DNA from: Alopecurus myosuroides
Lineage: Eukaryota; Streptophyta; Magnoliopsida; Poales; Poaceae
Direction: 5' to 3'
NCBI GenBank assembly: GCA_028641055.1
Contig: CM054057.1
Span: 328,444,482-328,508,481, forward strand
Length of the DNA stretch: 64,000 bases
Shown here: piece by piece, positions 9,757 to 20,792 of the stretch
Position numbering within the stretch: the first letter of the stretch is position 1
How the letters are laid out: the number at the start of each line of letters is the position of its first letter
The notes under the pieces: generated by a model
What the model saw: the letters and a program-made list of their open reading frames with translations, nothing else
The model's database searches: none
What the model was told of the DNA's origin: nothing
Translations under genes and position numbers: made by a program

Positions 9757-11123
9757 TTAGAACAAATTACATCTCTGATTTTCTGGACTCGCTGTAACAC
9801 TCAAAGCCATAGATTTTTGTGTGCAAACAATAGTGGGATAATGTGTAGCATATGCATCAACTGGACCATCTACATCATCATTATCCTCCTCATCTGGATC
9901 AGCATCATCACGTGTTTCATACTCATTATCCTCATTAACAAGCATGATCTTTTTATTAGGACAATCTCTCTTGAAATGCCCTTTTCCTCCACACGTGTGA
10001 CAACTCATATCTCTATTTCTTGCTGTGGACATGGTAGAACTTCTGGTACTTGCAGCTGGTTGGGATGTTTTCTTGCTATTGGAAGTACTAGTCTCAGGTT
10101 TGGAGAGTCGAGTGCCTCGAAATTTAGACCCTTGTGGTGATGGTGATGAAAAAGAAGAATTTCTAGGAGCAAAACTCCTTCTAGCACTCAGCTTAGCCTC
10201 CTCGGCCAATTGTGCTTCAGCTTCTCTAGCATGATGTAACAACTCATTCATGTCATTATATTGGAGATGCCTCACAATGCTCTTTACTTTAAATTGAAAC
10301 CCTGAGAGAAAACGTTGCATAGTGTGTTCTGGCTCTTCTCTAACTCGAGCTCTTTGGAGAATAAGCTCCATCTCCCTCTAGTAAGCATCAATTGATAATG
10401 AGCCTTGCTTTAACTGTTGGAGTTTATCATATAGTGTTCTAATGTAATTCTTGGGTACAAATCTGTCCCTCATTACTTGTTTCATTGTTCTCCATGTAAC
10501 AGTTTCTGGATCACCAACTTCTGCCCTCAATTGGGTGATATGATCCCACCACAAAAGAGCATAGCCATCAAACCCAGAAAATAAAAGTTTTATTTTTCTA
10601 TCCTCAGTGTAATCATGTAATCTCCATAGATTCTCTATTTTTAGCTCCCATAACAAATGTTCTTCCACATCATCATGATCAAATGTGAAAGGAGGGATAG
10701 AAAATTTAGGTTTTCCAAACCATCATCTTCCCTATTGTTTTCTGGGGCTTGAACTCTTCTAGCAAAAGCATTTCCCCCACGGCCATGGCCAGCATTGCCT
10801 CGACCATTATCAAGATCATTTTCATAATGCATATGTGCACCAGCATAAGGAGCGCTTTATTGCACTAGGGTAGCTAGATTAGCAATCTGTCTTGTTAAAT
10901 TTGTCACAACTTTCTGGAGCACATCAAAATATTCTTGAGTAGCAGCAGCTTCTATCTTCAGATCTAGAGTGTTTAGTTCTTGCCTCAATGCATCATCATT
11001 TTTATCTATTTCTACAGCTATTCCCTTGTACATGGTATCTCTTAGTGCCTCATACTCATTCCATTGCACCACATCCTCTGGTTTCTTCCTTGCATGCACA
11101 TCAACAGAACTAGCAGAATCCAT
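9757..11123 (-). pseudogene. E2 Gag
   Basis: Gag begins at MDSASSVDVHARKKPEDVV (11123) with a helical N-terminal region. The capsid core follows (ENLWRLHDYTEDRKIKLLFS, ALLWWDHI, RDRFVPKNYIRTLYDKLQQL). After a basic Ser-rich linker comes a perfect CCHC zinc knuckle (CHTCGGKGHFKRDC), then an acidic tail. Stops or shifts near 10375, 10660 and 10840 break it into four readings. It forms the particle and packages RNA in a working element. Confidence 0.85.
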
Positions 11124-12570
11124 TATGTTAGTGAAAACAAAACAAGTATAGGTGGGTGTTTGTTTCCCTCAAGTCATCCAGCAAGATAATGGTGTATCTC
11201 ACTTCTCCAGAGTGAATAGAAGAACTTCACCAACCAGTAGAGGCAACTATATGTACCAAGTGTGAGAACAGAATATCAGGGATCTCAGTTATCACAAGGC
11301 AATAATAAGGATATATGGTGAGGCTTGGTTTGGATACCTAACAACACCAAAAGGCAACTCCAAATAACTGTCCAATGCGATATAAAAATTGACCAGAAAA
11401 CACACACTCTTTCAGAGACAAATGTGGCGAGAAACTATACGGTAGAATTTGTTGCAAGCACTGGAAAGACACTAGCAAAAGCTCAATATAACTCAGGCAC
11501 AAGATTTCTCAAAATAGTAGTGCAAACAGCCGTAAAATAGCTACAAACTTATGGCAATGATCAATACTTTTCAGGCCTCTTTTTCTCTTTGATTTTTCTC
11601 TTCGATTTTTTCAATCTTATGGACCAAATTGTCCAATCTCTACGGACAATTTTTTTCTTTTTTCTCTTTTTGGCTACAATATGTCGCACCACGGAGAAAA
11701 TCTTTCCCGAAAACAGCATGATGTAAAAATCGATTTAGCAGCCCGATGAGCACAAAATATGCCAGTCTTATAGGAAAGTTCCTAATATTTGTGATGTAGA
11801 ATGGCCTTGGCTATAGTTCACAAATATAAGAAAGGAAATCCTAAAGGAGATGGGGAGAAAACAAAATAAAAAACTAAGAAAACAACCCAAATATTTGCCC
11901 ACGGCAGCAGTTGTTCTCACGGCAGGAATTCTCCTGTTTTTGGGCCGGGCAGGAGTCCAACTCAGATCCGATTAGGAGTAGTATTCCGTATGGAGTTTGA
12001 TGAAGTTTTTTCGTGGCAGGTTAGATGAAAACCAAACCAACTAGGAACAACCTCCACGAAAAATTGCAACTTGTAGAACTTTTTGTAGGATTTGGATTGG
12101 AGTATAAATTAGCTAGAAAACAATCTAGACTCACGGATTGGAGCTAGTATGGTTGTTTTCCGCAGCAATTGATGTAGTACACAGATAGGAAGCTAGATCT
12201 CGAATAGGAAAACAATTCCAACTTGCAATGCAAGTGGTATATGGTTGTTCTCCCACACGTCCTTGATCCAATCTCAACTATTCTCGCAACTGCAAGATAT
12301 TTTTGGTGTGACTTTTTCTGGTATAGATCCGAATAGAAACAAGATAGAACTCGAAAAAGATGAACTAGGACCCTAAACCTAGAAACAGAAAGACACAAAA
12401 AGAAAACAGGGACACAAAATTAACAGAAAACAACAATAGAAGAAGCAAATTGGTGTTGATCTAGTCGACGGTAAACTCTCCAATCTCTCATTTTGTGTGG
12501 CTTTTTCTGGATAGGAAGAAAACAATCCAAAAACTAGTGAAAACGAAATTTCTCAAAGAGGCAACCTAGA
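11124..12570 (-). other. E2 5' untranslated leader
   Basis: About 1.45 kb between the primer binding site and the gag start. I see no supported gene in it. It is AT-rich with pyrimidine-rich tracts. By position it would contain the packaging and dimerisation signals, but none can be recognised by eye. Confidence 0.6.
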
Positions 12571-12582
12571 AATCTGATACCA
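12571..12582 (-). other. E2 primer binding site (tRNA-iMet type)
   Basis: The minus strand reads TGGTATCAGATT three bases after the 5' LTR end. This matches the initiator-methionine tRNA PBS used by plant chromoviruses. Confidence 0.85.
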
Positions 12583-12585
12583 AGA

Positions 12586-13500
12586 TGATAAGGGGTGGCC
12601 CGATCTTCTCAAAGAGCAACACAAATAGATATGATAACTAGTGGTTCACTGAGATCTCTCCTTCATGATACCTGATTGCCAATGCAACAACTTTCAATCG
12701 CTGTAGATATTCTCAACTACACACTCTTGCACAAGTAATCAACTGAATACAAGTGGTCCTGTACCTTCTAACTCCCAATGGAATAGATGATAACATGCAG
12801 AATTTGCAATAGATCTTTACTTCAAGATGAAAGCTTAAACAAGCAATACAATCTGAGGTGTAAGGGGAATTGTCTAAAACATAGTCTAACCTATTTGGGC
12901 CGCAATAGACAACTATTTATGAGGGGTAGGGGTGAGGCCAAAGAGGTAGGGCGCACTCCCCTAGTTGTGTTTGGGTGGGACTCTATCCCCCTTTTATTAC
13001 AAATCGAAATTTAAATAAGAGTCCTATGAAATAAGGACTCGCAGATCCACTTTTCCCAAACTACTAGGACTCTTTCGATGGCGCATACACAAGGTGTGGT
13101 GCGCCCCCTTGATGTTTTCCATCCATTTCTCCCTTGTTTTCCAGCAGATCCACCTTGTTTTCCAGCTCTTGGCTTATGTTTTCCAGCTGCTCCTTCTTGT
13201 TTTCCAGCATGTACTTCTTGTTTTCTAGCTTGTTATTGTTGTTTTCCAGCTCCTCTTGATGCTCCTCTCCATTCATGTTTGTGTGATCAACAACCCTGAT
13301 TATACATAAATGCATATACTTAGGCAGTATAAAATTTTCATGATCACAAACATCAAATTCTATTAAGAGTGAGTTCACCTGTTGTTCTAATAACTTGGTT
13401 CTTGATCTTGTCATAGGTTCAAGTATCACTCCATTAGTGTTATCTTGAGCAGCAAAATTATCATGTGTTTGTTGGTGAAGAACTAGGGATGTACTCATCA
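12586..13500 (-). repeat. E2 5' LTR (complete, 915 bp)
   Basis: TG...CA ends (TGATGAG at 13500, CCTTATCA at 12586 on the minus strand), flanked by the PBS inside and E3 coding sequence outside. It is clearly diverged from the left LTR by scattered substitutions and small indels, so the insertion is not recent. Confidence 0.9.
13135..13252 (-). repeat. 21-bp repeats encoding six LEN heptads (5' LTR copy)
   Basis: The minus-strand frame here is open from E3 through the LTR to 13064. It contains six consecutive heptads starting LEN, downstream of the polyprotein tail sequence (TRSRTKLLEQQVNSLLIEFD). The same six-heptad arrangement is kept in the left LTR despite base divergence. Confidence 0.75.
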
Positions 13501-13909
13501 CAAAATGAAAGAAGGCGCTGGCGCAGGTGTGGTGCACAAATCTCCGAAAGACGACACAATGGAGTATGTATTACAAATACACTTCAACGCCAACAACAAC
13601 GTGGAAGAATACAAAGCATTGCTTCATAGCTTGCATATTGCAAAAGAAATAGGTGTAAAATGCATACTTTGCTATGAAGACTCGGATCTAGCACAACACC
13701 AGCTAAACCAGACATGGGATGACAAAAGCCCCATAATGGCCGAATATCGAATAACAATCGACGTGTTCGCCATTTGCTTCCTAGGATTTGAGGTACATCA
13801 CGTCAAAAGGGAAGAAAACTGGAACGCGGATGCTCTAGCCCGAATGGGCTCGGAAAGGGTGAAAACATTGCCGCCTGGTGTATTTGTCCAGCATCTATAC
13901 AAACCATGA
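13501..13909 (+). pseudogene. E3 archaeal-type RNase H domain (aRNH)
   Basis: It starts mid-domain at KMKEGAGAGVV, which normally follows DGS. It then shows YVLQIHFNANNNVEEYKALLHSL with the conserved Glu, ILCYEDSDLAQHQ with the Asp, and HHVKREENWNADALARMGS with the terminal His/Asp motif. It ends at a natural-looking boundary (PPGVFVQHLYKP). In Tat elements this is a second RNase H acquired in addition to the retroviral one. The first catalytic Asp lies upstream and has been cut away by the E2 insertion. Confidence 0.85.
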
Positions 13910-14041
13910 ATAAAAGGTGGAGATGGTGATTATCCCCTAGTTTCCGCGTCAATAGAAATTCTGCTTGTTAACCCGGATTGGACAATTCCATAATTAAACT
14001 TCTTAGTTGATTAGAGGTTCCCGGATGGAGCAGATCAATTC

Positions 14042-14330
14042 TTGCAAAGGCATATAAAACGCCGATGCAAAGGATACATGGTAATTAATGGTTGCCTACA
14101 TAAACGCAGTACTATCGGAATGTTTCAGCGATGTATTTCGGAAGAAGAAGGACGACAAATTCTGCAAGTAATTTATGCCGGAGATTGCGGACATTATGCT
14201 CAGTCAAAAAGCATAGTTAAGAAAGCATTCCGTGCAGGGTTTTTCTAGCTCACAGCCAAGACAGATGCGGAGCATATAGTAAATACATGTGCCGGATGCC
14301 AGTACTACGCCAAGCAGACAAATATGTCGT
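14042..14330 (+). pseudogene. E3 integrase zinc-binding domain
   Basis: It contains CISEEEGRQILQVIYAGDCGHYAQSKSIVKKAFRAGFF, with GHYAQS in the H...H position, then after an in-frame TAG near 14247 the CAGCQYYAKQ cysteine pair. This is the HHCC module preceding the integrase core. A shift near 14330 separates it from the core frame. Confidence 0.75.
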
Positions 14331-15254
14331 CTCAAGCACTCAAAATATGCCGTCTGGGGGCTAGATATGTTGGGGCCATTCAAAACTGCAACAGGCGGAC
14401 TCACGCATCTACTCGTTGTAGTAGATAAGTATACCAAGTGGGTGGAGGCTAAACCCATCAAAAAACTTGACGGTGTGATTGCCAGAAATTTCGTCATTGA
14501 CATAGTCATGCGATATGGCGTCCCACATATTATAATTACGGATAACGGGACAAAATTTTCAATTGGAGAGTTGGCAAAATATTGCCGACAAATGGGGATT
14601 CGCCTAGATCTTGCATATGTTGCGCACCCACAATCTAATGGTCAGGTTGAACGAATGAATAGTTCAATCTTACAAGGAATACGCCAAGACTTGAAACTCC
14701 TCTTCACAGAGCAGCTAGAGCATGGGTAGATGAATTGCCTTCCGTGCATTGGACTATTCGAACGACGCCAAATAGATCAACAGGGCAAACGCCTTTTTTC
14801 TTGGTCTATGGCGCAGAAGCAGTGCTTCCTACAGACATTATCAATGATAGGCCAAGAGTGCAGGCATACGATGACTCGGATGCAAAAAAGTGCGCGTCAG
14901 GATGTCGTCGATCTTTTAGAAGAAGAACGAGAACTTGTGTTGCAAATATCCGCCATTTATCAGCAGGGCTTACGGCGATATCATAGCCAGAAAATCAAAC
15001 ACCGATCGTTTAAAGAAGGTGATTTTGTGCTAATATTGGTACAATATAGAAAACACAAGCTAGCCCCAATCTGGGAAGGATCGTTTGTCATTAGCAAGGC
15101 TATGAAAAATGGGTCATATTACCTTGTAGATATTTGGGACACAGAGAATGACCCAAAAAACTCAAATCGCAAGAGGAAAAGAAGCATAGATGTAGAACTA
15201 GGAGAGAAAGACAGGCCCCGGGGCATCCAACAGTTACGTCCCTTCTATACTTAG
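14331..15254 (+). pseudogene. E3 integrase core and C-terminal domain
   Basis: The core has all three catalytic residues: Asp in LDMLGPFKTATGG, Asp in IITDNGTKFS, and Glu in HPQSNGQVERMNSSI. A stop/shift near 14729 leads to a second frame with PFFLVYGAEAVLPTDI, and a further shift joins the C-terminal domain (RYHSQKIKHRSFKEGDFVLI, APIWEGSFVISKAMKNGSYYLVD, LRPFYT at the end). The last motif is the usual end of Tat pol. It would insert the cDNA; here it is broken in at least two places. Confidence 0.85.
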
Positions 15255-15846
15255 TTCAATTCTATGTAAACATTTATTGAGATCCTGAAATGAAGTTGTC
15301 ACAAATGCATGCCCTTTGTTTTTTGTATTTTATTGTCCAAAGCATGTTTTCGCCTTTTCTATTTCCCAATGATCTTTCAATTTTCTTCAATGTTAACCTG
15401 AATTGTGCTTGCGAGCTCGGAGTTATAAAACTGAATGCTTCTGTCCTAAGTAGACTACAGAACAACAAATTGTGCCTGTGTGCCTGGAGTTCACATTTTT
15501 ATAAACTCCTCATTATTACTCACTATTATATGATTGTTTGTATTGTTGGGTCACTTAATCTAGTAAGTAAAGCGCCAAATTATAATCCATGATTCCGAGT
15601 TTCGACTGATTGGTTACTTAACCCGGTCACTTGGCGTGAATATTGAATACTTTTTGGAAACGTTTAAACTCTAAGGAAAGTAAAAACATACAATCCATAG
15701 AACTTAGAAGAAAAGGAGTAAAAACTTGCAAAGTTGAATTTTACTGCAAAGAATAAGCATAGTTCATACAAAAGATAGAATGCATTACAAATGAGTTTTA
15801 CATTGTAAGAATAGTAATGCACTCTATTGGCTAATGGCTTTGCAGG
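15255..15846 (+). other. E3 spacer between pol and the antisense ORF
   Basis: AT-rich sequence with no supported gene. It lies downstream of the pol stop and beyond the end of the antisense ORF, so it serves as a 3' region for both transcripts. Confidence 0.5.
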
Positions 15847-18800
15847 CTCAGGCGGCGTCCATGAACTCGTCGTCGTCTTCCTCGTCGCTATCACCCGGAT
15901 TCTCCGGAGTCGACGGAATTTCTTAATCCAGGTAGAACATCGAGGTAGGGACCATCCGGATTCTCGTCGCTATCACCCGTCGTCGTCTTCCTCATCGCTA
16001 TCACCCGGATTCTCCGGAGTCGACGGAATTTCTTAATCCAGGTAGAACATCGAGGTAGGGACCATCCGAGCTATCTTGGAGGTATGCCCCTTGATAGACT
16101 CGAATATTTCCGCCCTTTGTGTCTCGATGTATCCTTGGGGAACACTGGTGGCGATGCGCCAAGACTTGGCGGTTGTGTAGTGCATCTTCATTAGCCCTAA
16201 GGCCATGCGCACACCACCACGGGCGGCAGACTTGAGCAAGGTTTCGCATTGGTTAACAACCTCCGCAAATGCTTCCGGGAGCCTGCTAGCTTCCGAGAAC
16301 TCGCCAACTTTGTCCAGAATGCACATACTGATAAGCAACATTCTGACATTCTTCAGTTCGGTGACGAAAGTCCCGAAAGTCCGGATGCGGTCGATCTGAG
16401 TGATGAGAGGATTCCCCTCTGTTAATAAAAATCAGAGGAGATTAGAAAGCCAGAAGTGGAAAAGAATAAAACTTGGTAAAGGATGAAAATCTTACCAAGA
16501 ATCTTGTCCATTTCAGTGCCTTCTTCAAGACGTTGATGCAGTGTAGATTCGAGATCTTGGATAGTCCTCCTATACTTCTCGGCTTGCGCTGAAGCCCGAG
16601 ACTCGGACAAGCCTAAAGCCATCTGGCTTTCCTCCAAGTCTTTCTGAAGGTTTACATTCATTTTGTAAAGTTCCAAATTTTCTTTGCGGAGTTTCTCGGC
16701 ATTTCCAGCATCTTGAACAATCTTCTTGGCCTTCGCCAAAGAGGTTGCAAAGAAAAGAAGCAAAAGATTAACTCGGAATAGTACTTAAGTAAATTTCGAA
16801 AATTGAGCCTCAAAAACGAGGAAGAGAATAGATGCTTACTCGCATTCTCCTTCAGATGGTTCTGAATCTCAGAAAGTTTGGAGTCTTTTTCATTCAGAAT
16901 GCTAAGAAGTGATTTCACTGCTTGGTTGTTGATGGTAAGTTTATCAAAAACTTCCACATTGATGGTTTCGGCAGTTTGCTGAAAAGCATACAAAGGAAAT
17001 GATTTGTTAAAAAATAACGAGTAGGCAAAGAAGAAAAGTTTTAACACAAAAAAGTATGATTTTGTCTTAATACTTGGGGGCTAGATATAATACCTGGCTC
17101 ATCTTTTGCAAACCGCTTAGCATCTCCGTGAAGTCCTTGGAGTATTCCGAGAAAGAAATACCCATATGGTGGGTTCCGTCTTGGATAACCTGCCAAGGTG
17201 AGAATACATAATTATTCCGGGAAACCAACCCGCCTTTTGGCCAGGGACGAATCAGGGGGGCTCGGGCAAAATATTTTTTTGCCCACGGATGTATGTACCC
17301 GTGTTAATCAAAGGTAGCCTCTTGCTTTACCTTAAACTTCTCATCAAAAGTACGAATTGGCTCAACTTGGTGGGTCACTGAAGGTCTGCCTTCTTCATTC
17401 TTCGCCCTTTCCCGCGCGTCAGTAGTAGACGCATCAGGCTGGCTGGACTGGCTCAGAAGGGGGAAGATGGGCTCCTCTCGAGCAGCCAAGTTTTCTTTTT
17501 TGCCTCCCACTTGAGTATCCGGGGCAGTAGCAGGGGAAGGCCGAGCCCCCCTAAGAGCAACAACCTTGAGCTTCTTCCTTCCTTTTCCCTTCAAATGGGC
17601 GGGAGCAAGGCTGAGAGAGGAAAGAAAAAATCGAGATAAAAAATCCGAGAGAAAAGAATTCACGAAAAGTATGCACAGGAAAAATCCGAGTCTTACCTAG
17701 AGTTTTGACGAAAACTCCGTCAAGATCGATCACTTCCTGGCTCAAAGAGATCTTCTTGTGCTTCCGTCCTCCGGCTGCTAAAAAGCGGGCTTTTAGCTCT
17801 GCTACTTCAGCTTCAGAAACGAGCTGGCTTTCAGTGAGATCAGCAAGCTGCAAAGAAATAAACCCGGATTAGTAAAATCATCCGAGAAAGACAAAGTTCT
17901 AGAAAACTTCCCAAAAGACGGAATCTAAAAGCATACCTTGGGAGGGGGTTGTCAGCGTTGAACATTGGTAAGTTCTTCTCGTATTAATCACAAGTAGCTA
18001 CCAAGTGGTTGATGCGCTTCGTGAATTCTTTCTACGACAAAGAGGACTTCGTCACCCTCATTGCATCGTGTGGCCCCGAGTACTCGCAGAAAAGCCGACC
18101 GCCATGGAATGCAAGAGGCTGAATCCTCCTTACAAGCCAGCAAAGGACTGTGTCCATGCCGGTCAGAGGAGGAGAGGAAACGAGGAGTTTCCCTATATGT
18201 CGTTTGATCCGCGGCAGGTCTGGAGGCAGAACCTGGACTGCGTCCAACACCCTATTGTCTCTGGGAGTGGCGGCGGAGTTGCCGAAAGCAGGAATTCCTG
18301 TCTCCTTTCCAGGATAGGGAACGTACGAGTGATAGAAAACGAGCCCATCCAGAATTGGACGGACTCAGATGTTTTAATCTTAGGAAACCATTCCTCCCTA
18401 AACCTACGTAGGTTGAAAGAGATGGTCCCACAAGTGGGAAGAATACCGTCGGTGGTATTGCGCTTTACATTAAAGCGGTATTGAAAGAAATCTAATCGGG
18501 GTTCTATCCCTAGATAACCCTCAAAAAGAGTCTGGAAGCCGACTATGTAGAGGATGGAGTTTGGTGACAGATTATGGGGTTGAACCCCGTAGTGGTCAAG
18601 AACCTGGAGAAAGAACGCGGAAGGTGGAAAACCCACACCTTAGATGATATGGGAGGCCAAGATGACCCTTTCTCCGTATTTTGGAGACGGCTCCGAGTCT
18701 TCTTCATCCATCCGCCATTTGTCTTTGGCGGTGATTCTGACTTTCTCCAGGGAGTTGAGCAGTTTCCCGAGTCTCCCTCTTTGTCTTCGCCTCCGGTGGC

Positions 18801-19013
18801 AGTGACAACCGCAGCGGTTTCACCATCGCGGGCGGAAGATTCTCCCTCCTCAGATTCGGGGACGGGAGGAGAAGGAATATAAGCGGACGACAGCTGCATG
18901 TTTCCGGCGGCAGGGATAGAGACCGCGCCCGCCGGTGCACTCGTGGTGATCTCCGGCACGCCCGTAGAGGAGCTCGGAGGAACTAGAGAAGCAGAAGTTG
19001 CGGAGGTTTCCAT
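15847..19013 (-). pseudogene. E3 antisense ORF (plant Transposase_28-type protein)
   Basis: Starting at METSATSASL (19013), this gives a Ser/Pro-rich N terminus, then a conserved domain in a second frame (18636-18193: FPPSAFFLQVLDHYGVQPHNLSPNS, LFEGYLGIEPRLDFFQY, CGTISFNLRRFREEW). I recognise this as the grass 'putative gypsy-type transposon' domain (Pfam Transposase_28). Further down are Lys/Ala-rich linkers, Leu/Glu-rich coiled-coil pieces (16422-17047), and a C-terminal region (GGVRMALGLMKMHY) ending in a short acidic tail. The pieces fall in different frames, from introns or mutations. Its function is unknown. Antisense ORFs between pol and the LTR are known from other Tat elements. Confidence 0.7.
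15871..16070. repeat. 110-bp tandem duplication at the antisense ORF 3' end
   Basis: The segment beginning cgtcgtcttcctc at 15871 recurs at 15981 with very few changes, and both copies run through the same sequence to about 16070. It duplicates the end of the antisense ORF and disturbs its acidic C-terminal tail. Confidence 0.9.
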
Positions 19014-19242
19014 TGAAGCGTTGAGGTCGACGACGCTCGGGTGTGCGTGCGGGGCTTCCGGTTGTCATTTTTTGGCGGCGCAACCGTGCAATGGAGCACT
19101 GGCCACCGATGTCTAGGTCTTCGGTGAGTATTTGGCTCGGTTCGTTCTTCTCTCTCTCTCGAAACAGTGGAGTGCGCAGGGGTTCTCTGAGAGGCTCGAG
19201 GTGGAAGAAGAAGCGGAAGAAGAACTAGAGGTCTCGAGGTGG

Positions 19243-19251
19243 CTATTTATA
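19243..19251 (-). promoter_or_regulatory. TATA box for the E3 antisense ORF
   Basis: The minus strand reads TATAAATAG within GGCTATAAATAGCC, about 230 bp upstream of the antisense start at 19013 and outside the LTR. This fits a dedicated promoter. Confidence 0.55.
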
Positions 19252-19625
19252 GCCATTTCTGCACTGTCCCAACTGATATTTTAGCCGCTAGATGACTGGC
19301 GTGTGTTTCGACAAAAAACCCGGGAAACGAGGGGACGTGGTGATAATCGCTATCTCCTCGTTTCTCGCGAAAAAACTCTAAGAGATACGGTTTCTGTCTT
19401 GTGACTAAAACCAAACGTTCGTGACGTAAGAACGATTTCATCGCTTGCGTCACAGGTTCCTTCTCCACGAAGACTCGTGGAAGAAAAGCCGGGTTTCGGT
19501 AAATCCGAGTTTGGCATTAGAAGTTTTTATTGAAAGAACAATCAAGAAAAAATGCCGACAATTGTGAATAAATACAAATCTACATAGGACGGCAAAATGA
19601 AGTCTTAATCCTTCTTGGGGGCTAC

Positions 19626-20177
19626 TGTCGGATATATGCCAAATAGTGGTGTATCCGGCATTGGCCGGAGACCGGATTACCAGGGTGGACCACAGTTAAT
19701 GGAACAAAGTCCATTGGGCGGCCCAGTAATATGACGCATAGGAAGCCGGATTCTAGAAGAACCCGGACCACAGCCCAATCGTGATCCGGCTTGGAGAAGA
19801 AGCCAGATGCCTTACTTTCCAGGATAGATACTTTCCGTAGTCTTCTAGGTCTCCTTCCTGTAATCCCTAGTACAGATATATATATAAAGCCGAACGGGAG
19901 CAAAAGAAATAACAAATCTCAAGTTAGCTAGAAGACAACTCACAGAGAAGTTCATCCTCGCCGAGTTAGCGAAACCATACTCACGATTCTACTATGTATA
20001 TTTCAGGCTTCAACCCTGATTTTAGTGAGATTGCATGAGTAGGAACACCGCCTAGTTGTGTCATACCGAACCTGGGTAAGAGCCGTGTTCTCGTTTCCAG
20101 TTCTTCCACGTCCCCCCGTGGTTCTACCAGTAGGCTTATGGCACTCTTTTTATGATCCTAACTACGAAGTCTCGACA
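19626..20177 (+). repeat. E3 3' LTR (552 bp)
   Basis: Starts TGTCGG and ends CTCGACA, with TGTCG/CGACA terminal inverted bases. It follows a purine-rich tract (cttgggggctac). A TATA box (TATATATAAAG) lies at about 19877-19889. The 5-bp target site after it is atata; the partner is outside the window. Confidence 0.85.
19877..19889 (+). promoter_or_regulatory. TATA box in the E3 LTR
   Basis: TATATATAAAG lies about 250 bp into the LTR, the usual U3/R position. Confidence 0.65.
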
Positions 20178-20246
20178 ATATACTTAGGTGGTATAACATT
20201 CCCATAATCACAAACATCACATTCAGTTAAGAAGGAATTCACCTTA
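20178..20246 (-). repeat. Fragment of a CRM-like LTR
   Basis: About 68 bp match E2 LTR positions 13313-13380 (atatacttagg..gtataa, atcacaaacatcacattc, ttcacct) with several mismatches. E3's LTR abuts it directly, so E3 inserted into an older CRM-like LTR. Confidence 0.7.
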
Positions 20247-20302
20247 TAATAACCATCAATTAAATTCATTATTTCCTTCTAGCTCAAGCATGGACAAGTA
20301 TC

Positions 20303-20789
20303 ATGTTCCCCTATTATATCCTCATCACAGAAGAAGGAAGAGAGATACTCATGGATATACATGAAGGAACCTGCAGGCACCATGTAGGGAGCAGAAACCT
20401 AGTTCGCAAAGCTTTTCGAACCGAATTATATTGGCCAATAATAGAACATGATGCCAAGGACATCGTACAGCACTGCAAGTCATGTCAAATGTTTGCAACA
20501 TGGCCAAATGTCTCAGCAACATAGCTGCACATGATACAACTCGCGTGACCTTCCACGCAGTGACGACTCGGCATGTTTGGGCCACTCAGTCGATCATTCA
20601 ATGGAGGATACACTCAATTGCCCGTAGCAGTCGACAAATTCATCAAATGGACTGAAGCTATGCCAGTTACGTCACAAAATGCAGAGTCAATAGCAAAAAA
20701 AAAATCAGGTCCATAGTACACAGATTCAGAGTACCGCACAACATCATCACAAATAATGGAACAAACTTGACAACACAAGAACTTCAGGA
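20303..20789 (+). pseudogene. E4 integrase, zinc-binding domain and first half of core
   Basis: A clear HHCC module (EEGREILMDIHEG, HHVGSRNLVRKAF, HCKSCQMFA) is followed in shifted frames by the core: a GGYTQLPVAVDKFIKWTEA-like sequence near 20600-20660 and the second catalytic region written IITNNGTN, where the usual Asp of TDNGT is replaced by Asn. It breaks at the CACTA relic. The first core Asp region is degraded. Confidence 0.75.
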
Positions 20790-20792
20790 CTA

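Larger units (their letters stand above)
5692..13500 (-). mobile_element. E2: CRM-type chromovirus (Ty3/gypsy)
   Basis: A minus-strand element with two LTRs (12586-13500 and the truncated 5692-6495), an initiator-Met tRNA type PBS (TGGTATCAGATT), gag with a CCHC knuckle, protease, RT, RNase H, integrase and a polypurine tract (6496-6508). The LTR begins TGATGAG and the pol frame runs into the 3' LTR; both are, from my knowledge, traits of the centromeric CRM clade. The RT wording ([21 protein letters not shown]) also fits CRM. Multiple stops and shifts make it defective. It is inserted in the RNase H-like domain of E3 and is itself interrupted by E1. Confidence 0.85.
13501..20177 (+). mobile_element. 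E3: Ty3/gypsy Tat-lineage element, 3' part
   Basis: Plus-strand pol (second RNase H, integrase) is followed by a large antisense ORF and a 3' LTR (19626-20177). The 5' LTR, gag, protease and RT lie left of the window, beyond E2 and E1, because E2 inserted inside the RNase H-like domain exactly at 13500/13501. The presence of an archaeal-type RNase H plus an antisense ORF between pol and the LTR is characteristic of the Tat lineage. Frameshifts and stops make it defective. Confidence 0.85.
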
